Shown piece by piece: positions 26,873-35,158 of a stretch of DNA of 64,000 nucleotides; position 1 is the first letter of the stretch; the number at the start of each line of letters is the position of its first letter. The stretch comes from Dehalococcoidia bacterium (GTDB lineage: Bacteria > Chloroflexota > Dehalococcoidia > Lucifugimonadales > UBA1123). Location of the stretch: positions 1-64,000 of the forward strand of contig VXRN01000045.1 of assembly GCA_009838465.1 (NCBI GenBank), in the 5' to 3' direction. The notes under the pieces are model-generated. The model had not been told where the DNA came from. It worked only from the letters and a program-made list of their open reading frames with translations, and made no database searches. The position numbers and the translations under genes were made by a program.

Positions 26873-28225
26873 TTGACTACAAACACAGACACTAACAACA
26901 CGCTCACTCTTGAGCGTCTGGACGGATTCAGGGACGGCTTCGCCTCCGACCCGCGTAACCGTCTCATGCAGAACACCGTGACCCAGCGCGACGTGAACGA
27001 GGTCGCTCTCGATCGCCAAATCGCCACGGAAGCCACCCACACCTTTTCCACTCTACTTGACGAGTGGGCGACGACCGACCAGGGATTCTCCGGGCGGTGC
27101 TGGCTCTTCAGTGGACTGAACCTGTTCCGCGTGGACACGATGAATTCGCTGAACACCCGCCGCTTCGAGTACAGCCAGAGCTACATGATGTTCTGGGACA
27201 AGGTGGAGCGCGCAAATTTCATCCTGGAAGCCGTCATCGAGACTGCCGACCGCCCCACAGACGATCGCATCATCCAGCATCTGATGACCGCTCCCGTCGA
27301 GGACGCCGGGCAGTGGGATATGTTCGTCAACCTCGTGGACAAGTACGGCGTCGTGCCCAAGGAGGCCATGCCCGAGACTGAGAGTTCCGGCAACACCCGA
27401 CAGATGAATAACTCGCTCTACTACCAGGTGCGCCAGGGTGCTGCCAAAATCCGGCAGATGTACAAAGAAGAGGCCGGACTGGACGCGATGCGTCAGGCCA
27501 AGATGGACACGCTCACGACCGTCTATCGCATCCTGTGCATCCACCTCGGCAACCCGCCGTCCATAGTGGACTGGCAGTGGCGCGACCGCGACGGCAAGTT
27601 CCACCGCGACGGCGAACTTACCCCTCTCGACTTCGCGGATCGCTACATATCCACCGACTACCGCGACATGGTGTGCCTGGTGAACGACCCACGCCCCGAC
27701 CACCCCTACTTCCAGACATACACAATCTCGTACTTGGGCAACGTCGTAGGCGCGAGGTCGGTGCGCTACCTGAATGTTCCAATCGAGGTGATGAAGGACA
27801 TCACCCTACGCCAACTGCTCGACGGGCGACCTGTATGGATGGGTTGCGACACCGGCAAGCAGAACCACCGCAAGATGGGCCTCTGGGACGCCAACCTGTT
27901 CGACTACGGCGCGGTGTACGGCTCCGAGTTCGACATGGACAAGGCCACTCGCCTCGAATACGGCCAGACACAGATGACTCACGCAATGCTCTTCACCGGC
28001 GTTGACGTGGTGGAAGGTACCCCTCGACGCTGGCGCGTTGAGAATAGCTACGGCAGCGCCGTCGGCGACAAGGGTTTCTTCCTCATGAACGATTCCTGGT
28101 ACGACGAGTACATGTTCGAGATAGCCGCCCCCAGCAAGTACCTCTCACCCGACCTGCTCGCCGCCCTCGACACCGAACCCATAGCCCTGCCACCCTGGGA
28201 CCCAATGGGAGCGCTGGCGAATTAG
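26873..28225 (+). CDS. C1-family aminopeptidase (bleomycin hydrolase/PepC type)
   Basis: The 450-residue protein is a papain-like cysteine peptidase of the bleomycin hydrolase group, with the catalytic triad Cys76 (GFSGRCWLFSGLN), His370 (MTHAMLFTG) and Asn391 (RVENSYGS). Family enzymes form hexameric rings and trim amino acids from peptides in the cytoplasm. The start is TTG at 26873, supported by GGAGG at 26860-26864 and by the family N-terminus. Length is normal. Confidence 0.93.
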   Translation: MTTNTDTNNTLTLERLDGFRDGFASDPRNRLMQNTVTQRDVNEVALDRQIATEATHTFSTLLDEWATTDQGFSGRCWLFSGLNLFRVDTMNSLNTRRFEYSQSYMMFWDKVERANFILEAVIETADRPTDDRIIQHLMTAPVEDAGQWDMFVNLVDKYGVVPKEAMPETESSGNTRQMNNSLYYQVRQGAAKIRQMYKEEAGLDAMRQAKMDTLTTVYRILCIHLGNPPSIVDWQWRDRDGKFHRDGELTPLDFADRYISTDYRDMVCLVNDPRPDHPYFQTYTISYLGNVVGARSVRYLNVPIEVMKDITLRQLLDGRPVWMGCDTGKQNHRKMGLWDANLFDYGAVYGSEFDMDKATRLEYGQTQMTHAMLFTGVDVVEGTPRRWRVENSYGSAVGDKGFFLMNDSWYDEYMFEIAAPSKYLSPDLLAALDTEPIALPPWDPMGALAN

Positions 28226-28250
28226 GTCCGAACAGATAGGAAATGCACGT

Positions 28251-29189
28251 ATGGCAACGCCCGAGTTTGGCACCTTAGAGAGTGTAGATCTGCGTGAAGC
28301 CTGGCCACACGAGGCGCATAACTTCACACCTTGGCTCGCCGACAACCTTGACAGACTTGCGGACGCCATTGGCATGCCGCTTGAACCGGAAGGCACGGAA
28401 GTGCAGGTGGATCAGTTCTCGGCGGACATTTTCGCGCGCAACCCGCAGGATGACAGTTTCGTGCTGATTGAGAATCGGCTTGAAGGCTCTGACCATACCC
28501 ATCTGGGCCAGATTCTCACCTACCTTGCAGGTCTGGAAGCCCGCACGGTGATATGGGTCGCGCGCGACTTTCAGGAAGCGCATCTTTCCGCCATACGCTG
28601 GCTCAATGAAAACACGATAGACCAGTTCGCCTTCTTCGCCGTTCAAGTGATGGTCGCTAGAATAGCCGACTCGCCCTTAGCTCCAATCTTCAATGTAGTT
28701 GAGCAGCCTAATCAGTGGGACCGCCATATCCGCTCCGCATCGCAGGAAAAGCGTAGTGAACTAACCCCACTAGGACAGTTCCGTTCTGAGTTTTGGACAT
28801 ACTATGCAGAACGTTATCCTCACGATGGTGTCCGGCTAGGCTTTGCAGACGCCAATCCTGACTATATCGTTGAGAATACGGGACTCAAAGTCCGACGCTT
28901 TCTGGCTCAGAATCAGGTGGGATTGTGGATAACAACGCAAAAGAGAGCGACATGGGAAGAAAGTGATGAACTTCTAAACCCATACTTACCCGCCTTAGAA
29001 AAGGAGCTTCACGTCAACCCCAAAGAGCTCACTGACGATGAATTTGAACTTTGGGAATCCACCGCTCACAGAACTATCTTCATTAACACCAAAGATCGTA
29101 AAAATTGGAAAGAGGCAACGGACTGGCTTCATAAGCATCTAACGATCTATCTCCGCATACTCTCCGAACCAGTCGGGGACGAATCCTGA
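28251..29189 (+). CDS. DUF4268 nuclease-like protein
   Basis: The 312-residue protein has an N-terminal PD-(D/E)XK-like domain: SADIFARN, then FVLIENRLEGSDHTHLGQILTYLAG and VIWVARDFQEAHLSAIRWLNE, the pattern of DUF4268 proteins, where ENQ is usual and ENR is found here. The C-terminal half (from about residue 170) matches the DUF4268 domain. Family members occur alone or near defence genes and are predicted nucleases; the role is unknown. The gene is visibly richer in A+T than its neighbours, suggesting transfer. The stop overlaps a dispersed repeat. Confidence 0.8.
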   Translation: MATPEFGTLESVDLREAWPHEAHNFTPWLADNLDRLADAIGMPLEPEGTEVQVDQFSADIFARNPQDDSFVLIENRLEGSDHTHLGQILTYLAGLEARTVIWVARDFQEAHLSAIRWLNENTIDQFAFFAVQVMVARIADSPLAPIFNVVEQPNQWDRHIRSASQEKRSELTPLGQFRSEFWTYYAERYPHDGVRLGFADANPDYIVENTGLKVRRFLAQNQVGLWITTQKRATWEESDELLNPYLPALEKELHVNPKELTDDEFELWESTAHRTIFINTKDRKNWKEATDWLHKHLTIYLRILSEPVGDES

Positions 29190-29230
29190 AAATCCCATCA
29201 TCCCGTAAATCCTGATTCTGACAATAGGAG
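29182..29230 (+). repeat. Dispersed repeat AAATCCTGATTCTGACAAT, copy 1
   Basis: The segment ending CGTAAATCCTGATTCTGACA plus ATAGGAG recurs at 36275-36309 (with TTCAGACA). In both places the last bases AGGAG form the SD of the next gene. A related inverted copy is at 53435-53482. Confidence 0.75.
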
Positions 29231-29238
29231 CAACGACC

Positions 29239-30084
29239 ATGACCATCGGAATCTCCACCCCTCTCCCCGCATACAAGGTCAACGCCGCCTTCATGGCCTC
29301 CAAGGCCGAAGAACTCGGCTTCGAGTCCATCTGGTATGCCGAGCATCCCATCCTGCCCGTCCACTCCACCAGCCCGTTTCCAGGGTCCGAAGACGGCGTA
29401 ATCCCCTGGACATACGCCCACTTCGCCGACCCCTACATCGCGCTCGCCCAGGCGTCGGGAGCCACCAGCACCATCAAGCTCGGAACCGGCATTACCCTGA
29501 TTCCAGAGCGCAACCCGCTTGTCCTCGCCAAGGCCGTATCCACCCTTGACCTGTTCAGCGGTGGACGATTCATACTAGGCATCGGCACAGGCTGGCACCG
29601 CGAGGAAACTGAGATTATGGGCGGCGACTTCGATCACCGCTGGACACAGGCAAAGGAGTCTCTCCTCGCGCTGAAAGAGCTCTGGACAAAGGACGAAGCC
29701 GAGTTCCACGGCAACTACTACGACTTCCCGCCCGTGCAGATGTACCCCAAGCCCGCGCAGAAGCCGCACCCACCCATCCTCATTGGCGGCATGGCAAGAC
29801 GAGTGCTTCAGCGAATCGTCGAGGTTGGTGACGGCTGGCTCCCCAACCGCGTCACCCCGCAGCAGGTCGAGGATAGCCGCAAGCAGCTCGACGCCCTCGC
29901 CGAGGAACGCGGTCGCGACCCGGAATCCATAACCATCTCAGTGTATGGACAGCCGCCCGACCGTCAGAACGCACAGGACTACCTGAACGCCGGCGCGAAC
30001 AGGGTCATAGTCCGTCCTGACGTGAAAGAGACCGAAGAAGAAGTGGCCGATGAAATAGAACGAGTCGCAGAAGCGTCGCTGTAA
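29239..30084 (+). CDS. LLM-class flavin (probably F420)-dependent oxidoreductase
   Basis: The 281-residue protein has the luciferase-like TIM barrel: AEELGFESIWYAEH, IKLGTGITLIPERNPLVLAKAVSTLDLFSGGRF, and LGIGTGWHREE. The length and C-terminus are those of F420-dependent members that oxidise alcohols or reduce imines; the substrate cannot be assigned. The SD AGGAG comes from the upstream dispersed repeat. It converges on the ABC permease gene with only one base between stop codons. A second, less similar member is at 35159-36223. Confidence 0.9.
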   Translation: MTIGISTPLPAYKVNAAFMASKAEELGFESIWYAEHPILPVHSTSPFPGSEDGVIPWTYAHFADPYIALAQASGATSTIKLGTGITLIPERNPLVLAKAVSTLDLFSGGRFILGIGTGWHREETEIMGGDFDHRWTQAKESLLALKELWTKDEAEFHGNYYDFPPVQMYPKPAQKPHPPILIGGMARRVLQRIVEVGDGWLPNRVTPQQVEDSRKQLDALAEERGRDPESITISVYGQPPDRQNAQDYLNAGANRVIVRPDVKETEEEVADEIERVAEASL

Positions 30085-30085
30085 C

Positions 30086-30973
30086 CTACGTCGTGCCTCT
30101 CAGCCTGGGGTCCAGTGCGTCGCGTATGCCGTCCCCGAACAGGTTAAACGCCAATACGGTGAGAGTTATAAGGAGACCAGGGAAGGCCACCAGCCACCAC
30201 ATTGGGTAAAGTGTCGGATTCGCGTCGCCCAGCATTCGTCCCCAGGACGGCGTGGGCGGCGCGATCCCGACGCCCAGATAACTCAGAGACGCCTCTGCTA
30301 TTATCACGCCCCCTATGTCAACTGTGATCAGCACGATGAGCGGCGCTATGCACTGAGGCGCTATGTGCTTCCATACTATGCGAGCTTGCGACGCGCCGAT
30401 AGTAAGCGCCGCGTCCACGTACATACTCTCACGCACCGACAGCGCAACCGAGCGAATAACGCGGACCACTGTCGGGACGCGAGAGATGGCCAGGGCTCCG
30501 ATCACCGTCCAGAAATTGGCGCCCAGCACCAGCACCAGCAGATAAGCCAGGATCAGGCCGGGCAGAGCCAGAAGTATTTCCACGAACCTCTCGCTCAGTA
30601 GGTCGAACTTGCCGCCAACAAAGCCGCTGATGAGTCCCCACACTCCTCCGATCAGCGTGCCCACCAAAACCGAACTTACCGCTATGAACAGCGAGGCGCG
30701 CGCGCCGTAAATCAGCCTCGACGTGACGTCCCTGCCCACGATGTCGGTGCCGGTCCAGTTCTGTGAGTCCGGCGCCAGTCGCATCCTGCCCACATCTGGG
30801 GCGATAGGATCGTAGGGCGCGATAACCGGCGCGAGCGCCGCCATCGCAACGAGGACTATAATTACGAGCCCCCAGAAGGCGTGCCAAGGGCTCCTGCGCA
30901 CGAAATTACCCACGGCATCCGCGCTCTTGGACATCCTCGTCTGTGTAGCCCTCTCGGCTAGTGTTGACTCCAT
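30086..30973 (-). CDS. Peptide/nickel-type ABC transporter permease (DppC-like)
   Basis: The 295-residue inner-membrane protein has an N-terminal transmembrane helix (AFWGLVIIVLVAMAALAP), a periplasmic loop and a C-terminal permease core with the EAA-type loop (IGASQARIVWKHIAPQ). It pairs with the DppB-like permease and the lipoprotein encoded just upstream. No DppD/DppF ATPase genes are adjacent, so the importer must use ATPases from another locus. Confidence 0.9.
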   Translation of the reverse strand: MESTLAERATQTRMSKSADAVGNFVRRSPWHAFWGLVIIVLVAMAALAPVIAPYDPIAPDVGRMRLAPDSQNWTGTDIVGRDVTSRLIYGARASLFIAVSSVLVGTLIGGVWGLISGFVGGKFDLLSERFVEILLALPGLILAYLLVLVLGANFWTVIGALAISRVPTVVRVIRSVALSVRESMYVDAALTIGASQARIVWKHIAPQCIAPLIVLITVDIGGVIIAEASLSYLGVGIAPPTPSWGRMLGDANPTLYPMWWLVAFPGLLITLTVLAFNLFGDGIRDALDPRLRGTT

Positions 30974-31032
30974 GAAGTCGTTTCTCTTCTACAATTCTTT
31001 CTGTGTTTCGTTGTGGCGGTCAGCAGGCTTAA

Positions 31033-31989
31033 CTAAGAGAGTCTAATTCTCGGGTCTATCCATCCGTAAAGAAGGTCAACCACAAGGTTAACCAGCACGA
31101 ACGTCATCCCGTACAGAAGCACCAGGCTCTGCACTACGTTCATGTCGCGTTCCCACGCCGCGCTCACCATAGTCTTGCCAATACCGGGCGTGCCGAAAGC
31201 GACCTCGACTGCCACCGATCCTCCCAACGCAAAACCGAGCATCACCCCGCTGAGCGTCAGTACTGGAAGCAGTGCGTTGGGAACCGCGTGTCTCAAGATG
31301 GTCATCCTCTCGACCAATCCCTTGGACCTTGCGGTCCGAACATAGTCCTCTCTCAGCACCTCGAAGAGGGACGAACGAGCCATCCGGGCGATTATCGCTG
31401 CCATTGATGTCCCCAGCACCACCACCGGCCACACCACTATCTGGAAGTTCGTCCACGGGTCCTCCCAGAAATGGACCCCGGCAAGCGGCGGATGATACCC
31501 CCAGAAGGTGACGGTCACCAGCACTATGAGCAGTCCGAGCCAGAAATTCGGGATTGCCAGAAACAGCACGGTCGTGGTACTCACAGTAACGTCGGAAAGC
31601 GAGTGCGGTTTTAATGCGCTGATTATGCCGACGGGCAGTCCTATAATCCATGAGAACACGACCGCCAGGAACCCAATCTCCATGCTGATCAGGCCCCTGC
31701 TGCGTATCGTGTTGATGATGGGGTCGTTGCGATGGTGCGATCTGCCGAACGATCCTGTCAGCACGTCACTCACCCAGTCCCAGTATTGCAGAATGAGCGG
31801 ACGGTCAAGACCCAGGTCTGCCTTGAGACGATTGATCTCCTCGTCCGTCATGATCTGGAAGTAATCCCCGGTCATGAACGTGCCGAGAGGGTCGCCGGGC
31901 AGGATCCGCATGACCCCGAAGATCATTATAGTGAGCCCGATCAGTGTGGGAATCGCGAGGAGAATCCTGCGCGTGAGATACCTGTTCAA
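31033..31989 (-). CDS. Peptide/nickel-type ABC transporter permease (DppB-like)
   Basis: The 318-residue protein has the DppB start (NRYLTRRILLAIPTLIGLT) and about six membrane helices, with the coupling loop DYVRTARSKGLVERMTILRHAV. The TTG at 31989 (GGAG seven bases upstream) puts methionine exactly before NRYLTRR as in the family; a TTG at 32031 would add 14 residues. It forms an operon with the solute-binding protein and DppC-like genes. Confidence 0.88.
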   Translation of the reverse strand: MNRYLTRRILLAIPTLIGLTIMIFGVMRILPGDPLGTFMTGDYFQIMTDEEINRLKADLGLDRPLILQYWDWVSDVLTGSFGRSHHRNDPIINTIRSRGLISMEIGFLAVVFSWIIGLPVGIISALKPHSLSDVTVSTTTVLFLAIPNFWLGLLIVLVTVTFWGYHPPLAGVHFWEDPWTNFQIVVWPVVVLGTSMAAIIARMARSSLFEVLREDYVRTARSKGLVERMTILRHAVPNALLPVLTLSGVMLGFALGGSVAVEVAFGTPGIGKTMVSAAWERDMNVVQSLVLLYGMTFVLVNLVVDLLYGWIDPRIRLS

Positions 31990-32037
31990 GTGGGTACTCC
32001 GGGATGTATCCGGTCGAGTAAGGGCGTACAAGGAGGA

Positions 32038-32056
32038 GCAGGGCTGCGAACCCTGC
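32038..32056 (-). promoter_or_regulatory. Hairpin between binding-protein and permease genes
   Basis: GCAGGG and CCCTGC form a 6-bp stem with a 7-nt loop in the 86-bp gap after the solute-binding protein gene. Stems in this place often raise the level of binding-protein mRNA relative to permease mRNA; that function is inferred. There is no T run. Confidence 0.45.
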
Positions 32057-32117
32057 CCCTGAGTGTCATTCTAACCTGTGTTGCAAGTTACCGTGTGGGT
32101 TTCGTCGCTTCCCGTCT

Positions 32118-34058
32118 CTATCTGCGGTCCAGCCAGACGTGGTCCCACTTGTTGGTTATGTAAACACCTCTGAACTCGGTGTTGTGAGGCATATAGCCCT
32201 TAACCTCGTCGTTGTACATATGGTAGGTGATTTCCCCTGTATCCCAGGGGACCATGATCATCTCCTGAGTGAGATAGTCCGACAGTTCCTTGGAGAGAGT
32301 CATCCGCCTGTCGGGATCGAACTCCAGTTCCAGCTCCCTTATCATCATGTCGAGCTTGGGGTCATTGTAGTTGAAGATGTTGGCATTGCATGGGCCGCCA
32401 CCGCACTGCCCGAACGCGTTCTTGATGTAGTATTCGGGAGTCGGCACCCTCATGCTCGAGTTGACCTCTGGGTATATGTCGAACCTGAGCCCTCTGACAT
32501 CGTCGCCAACCACGGAAACCTCGGCAAGCCTGATTTCAGAGTTTATGTTCAGGTGTTGCTTCAACCACGCCTGTTCCAGCACTAGGACGAGTTCCCACCA
32601 TGGACCGTCTGCCCTGCCGAGCAGGTCCAGCGTCGGTATTCCCTCTCCGTTTGGATAGCCTGCCTCCACCAGCAGCTGCTGGGCTTCGGCGATGTCCTCC
32701 GGCGTGGGGCTCCGCCAGTACTTTTCCTTCCTGAGTTGCTCGGTCGAGAGTGAATACACCCCCTGTCCTTCTCCGAACCAGCCTCCCGCGAACAGCAGTG
32801 CCTGTACCTGGCTGCCGGCCTCGATGAGCGCTTCCTGGTCGAAGACCAGCGCAACGGCCTTGCGAACCCGCACATCGTCGAATGGCGGCCTTGTCAGGTT
32901 AAGCGGAATCAGGTGGTATGTAGGCCGCAGGTGTATTGCCACCTTGAATTGCGGGTCTTCGAGAAGCGTCGGAACGTCGCCCGGCGGCACGAACATACTC
33001 CAGTCAACCCGGTTCGCTGCCAGCGCGGCCGTAATCTGCGGCGTCATTAGCGGAAGCCAGATGTGCTGTATCTTGTCTATGTACGGAGCGTTGGGGTTCC
33101 AGTAATTCGGATTGGCCTCCTGGACAACGTAGTCGTCCGTTCTCTCTACCGTGATGAACGGACCAGTGCCTGAGACCTCCGTTGGGTCGGCGTCCCTCAG
33201 ATTGCCATCGTATTGGTCCAGCACCGAAGCCTGGCTTATCTTGACGCCCTGCTCCGAAGCGCCCGCCATCACCCAGCCAACGCTGCGTGGCTCCTCCATA
33301 ACGAGCTCGACCGTGTAATCGTCTGGCGTATTTATCTCCGAAACCTTGGCAGTCTGGAATATCGCCTGGTAGGCGCTTCTCAGGCCAGTGGTCTCGAACC
33401 TGTCAGGGAATATGACCCGCTCAAGAGTCCTCTTAACGTCATTAGACGTCAGTTCCGCCCCATTGTGGAACTGTACGCCCTCACGCAGATTGAATGTGTA
33501 GGTGTCCAGATTGTCATTCGCGGACCAGCTATGGGCAAGGTCGGGAACTATCGTGACGTCCGGCGTTCGTGTGTCCTTCCGCAGAAGGTTGTCGTACATC
33601 GGCGTCATCCAACCATGCCATGTGATGGATCCTGAGACATAGAAATCGAAGTGGCCCGGCGGGCCGTTGTTCGACGTAATCAGCGTGCCGCCACGGTTCG
33701 CCATCGGGTCCAGCGTCGTCATGAAGAATCTCTGATCTGCCGGGCTGGGTGTGGCGATTAGGGTCTTTGTCCGTTCGACGACCTTTTCCACCTCGATGGG
33801 GACTTCCTTGACTACTTCCTTGACCACTTCCTTCTCGACGACGACGGTCTCGCCCGGCACCTGTACCTCTCTCACCACCTCCTTCTCGACCACGACGGTC
33901 TCGCCCGGCACCTGCACCTCTTTCACCACTTCCTTCTCGATGATGACTTCCGTAGGAACCTCCCTGACCACCTCCCTCGTACATGCCAGCGCCAGGAGCA
34001 AGACAAGAATCAGTCCGGCTATGGCTGGTAATCTGAAGTATCGCAAAGTTGCTAGCAT
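32118..34058 (-). CDS. ABC transporter solute-binding lipoprotein (SBP_bac_5) with repeat stalk
   Basis: The 646-residue protein starts with a lipoprotein signal (hydrophobic residues 11-25, lipobox LALAC, lipidated Cys26). Residues 27-96 are almost only V, E, K, P and Q and include two 17-residue units of the type VQVPGETVVVEKEVVRE, encoded by a 51-bp direct repeat near 33830-33931. This looks like a rigid stalk that holds the binding domain away from the membrane. The rest is a normal family 5 peptide/oligosaccharide-binding domain. The ATG at 34058 has SD AGGGGG. Its promoter is at 34163-34191. Confidence 0.93.
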   Translation of the reverse strand: MLATLRYFRLPAIAGLILVLLLALACTREVVREVPTEVIIEKEVVKEVQVPGETVVVEKEVVREVQVPGETVVVEKEVVKEVVKEVPIEVEKVVERTKTLIATPSPADQRFFMTTLDPMANRGGTLITSNNGPPGHFDFYVSGSITWHGWMTPMYDNLLRKDTRTPDVTIVPDLAHSWSANDNLDTYTFNLREGVQFHNGAELTSNDVKRTLERVIFPDRFETTGLRSAYQAIFQTAKVSEINTPDDYTVELVMEEPRSVGWVMAGASEQGVKISQASVLDQYDGNLRDADPTEVSGTGPFITVERTDDYVVQEANPNYWNPNAPYIDKIQHIWLPLMTPQITAALAANRVDWSMFVPPGDVPTLLEDPQFKVAIHLRPTYHLIPLNLTRPPFDDVRVRKAVALVFDQEALIEAGSQVQALLFAGGWFGEGQGVYSLSTEQLRKEKYWRSPTPEDIAEAQQLLVEAGYPNGEGIPTLDLLGRADGPWWELVLVLEQAWLKQHLNINSEIRLAEVSVVGDDVRGLRFDIYPEVNSSMRVPTPEYYIKNAFGQCGGGPCNANIFNYNDPKLDMMIRELELEFDPDRRMTLSKELSDYLTQEMIMVPWDTGEITYHMYNDEVKGYMPHNTEFRGVYITNKWDHVWLDRR

Positions 34059-34162
34059 GACTGTTCCCCCTGAAGATGTTCTGCGAAAGCCCGATGGGTT
34101 GTATGTCCCGAATATCCAATAAATTGTGTGTCTGTCGTGTCTCGCCGCCAGATATTGTGTTG

Positions 34163-34191
34163 ATTAAACCATGAATCCTATCTATGGTCAA
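34163..34191 (-). promoter_or_regulatory. Promoter of the peptide-type ABC importer operon
   Basis: On the minus strand TTGACC (34191-34186) is followed after 17 bp by TTTAAT (34168-34163), a good sigma70-type pair about 105 bp before the lipoprotein ATG. Confidence 0.6.
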
Positions 34192-34344
34192 CTTTTTATG
34201 GAATCTTTATTTATGAATGAAACATCGCAATCTCTTACACAAAAGCGCCTGCTTCAGAATTCCGGAGCACCGGTGCATTCAGGGTTCAGGATCTCCGCAA
34301 ATGCGATCTCAGCTTCCATACTCCCTACCCATTCCCTCCAGTGA

Positions 34345-34554
34345 TATGCTACAATCCATTCACCACAGAACAACAGTGCTTGCATATATAGCTGAACTTA
34401 TCAATCAATTCGGACCAACGCAAAAAAAGCGCTAAACAGGTGAATACAGGTATTTGCAGGTGGGATGCAGGTACCAGATCCTACCTGAAGGCCGTTTGCA
34501 GACCACCAGCAGACCACCTGTAGCTCTGCTGCACAACTATAAATCGCGATATAT
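34345..34554 (+). repeat. Phased-array element, copy C (210 bp, CAGGT type)
   Basis: It begins with TATGCTACAAT (34345-34355). The left arm has CAGG at 34437, 34447, 34457 and 34468 (spacings 10, 10, 11). The right arm has CCTG at 34484 and 34517 and CCAG at 34506, lying on an 11-bp grid. It ends with TATAAATCGCGATATAT (34538-34554), whose core ATCGCGAT is palindromic. Boundaries, length and layout equal those of copies A and B, but the repeated motif is CAGGT/ACCTG instead of CTGGG/CCCAG. Confidence 0.75.
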
Positions 34555-34578
34555 GCCATCATCAGGATAAGGAACAAC

Positions 34579-35133
34579 ATGAAGATATTGGGAATATGCG
34601 GAAGCCTTCGGAGAGAATCATGGAACCTCAAACTGCTGCGAAATATGCTGGACAAGACCGCCGACAAAGGCGTTGAGACCGCTCTCTTCGACTTGAATGG
34701 CGTCCCCATGTTCCACCCGGATGTCGAGGCGCAGGGCATTCCCGACGAAGCCGAAACTCTGCGCGACGCCGTCCGAGAAGCCGACGCTGTGATAATCGCG
34801 TGTCCCGAGTACAACGGCTCGATGACTGCGGCGCTCAAGAACGCCCTGGAATGGCTGTCCAGGCGCGGCAACTTGCTCAACGGCAAGATATTCTTCATCA
34901 TAGGCACAGGGCCGGGGCGTTCCGCCTGCGCCAGGATGCACGTACACGCCTCTTACAGCCTGGAGTCCGAGGGCGGTTACGTCCTGCACCAGCCGCGCGT
35001 CTTGCTTCCACAGGTCGCCAACTTCATGGACGAATCGGGCAGCATAACCGATCCTGAAGTAAGCGACCTGCTCGACCAGTCCGCGGCCACGCTGGTACGC
35101 TTCACTGAGAGCCTGGCGAATATGGACAGCTAA
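34579..35133 (+). CDS. NADPH-dependent FMN reductase family protein
   Basis: The 184-residue flavodoxin-like protein has the FMN phosphate loop GSLRRESWN near the N-terminus and the family motif PEYNGSMTAALKNALEWLSR. It reduces FMN, quinones or similar acceptors with NAD(P)H. The next gene, a luciferase-like monooxygenase 25 bp downstream, may use reduced FMN made by this enzyme, a known two-component pairing; this is inference. SD AAGGA precedes the ATG. Confidence 0.88.
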   Translation: MKILGICGSLRRESWNLKLLRNMLDKTADKGVETALFDLNGVPMFHPDVEAQGIPDEAETLRDAVREADAVIIACPEYNGSMTAALKNALEWLSRRGNLLNGKIFFIIGTGPGRSACARMHVHASYSLESEGGYVLHQPRVLLPQVANFMDESGSITDPEVSDLLDQSAATLVRFTESLANMDS

Positions 35134-35158
35134 ACATAGAGAGTCAGGAGCGGAGCGC

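Larger units (their letters stand above)
34059..34578. other. 520-bp divergent intergenic region
   Basis: The region contains the ABC operon promoter (34163-34191, minus strand) and copy C of the phased-array element (34345-34554). SD AAGGA of the FMN reductase lies at its end. The stretch 34200-34340 shows no recognisable feature. Confidence 0.8.

Noticed and set aside
33830-33931. Tandem repeat considered as a minisatellite or CRISPR-like array
   Set aside because: It is an in-frame 51-bp duplication encoding the lipoprotein stalk, with no spacers.
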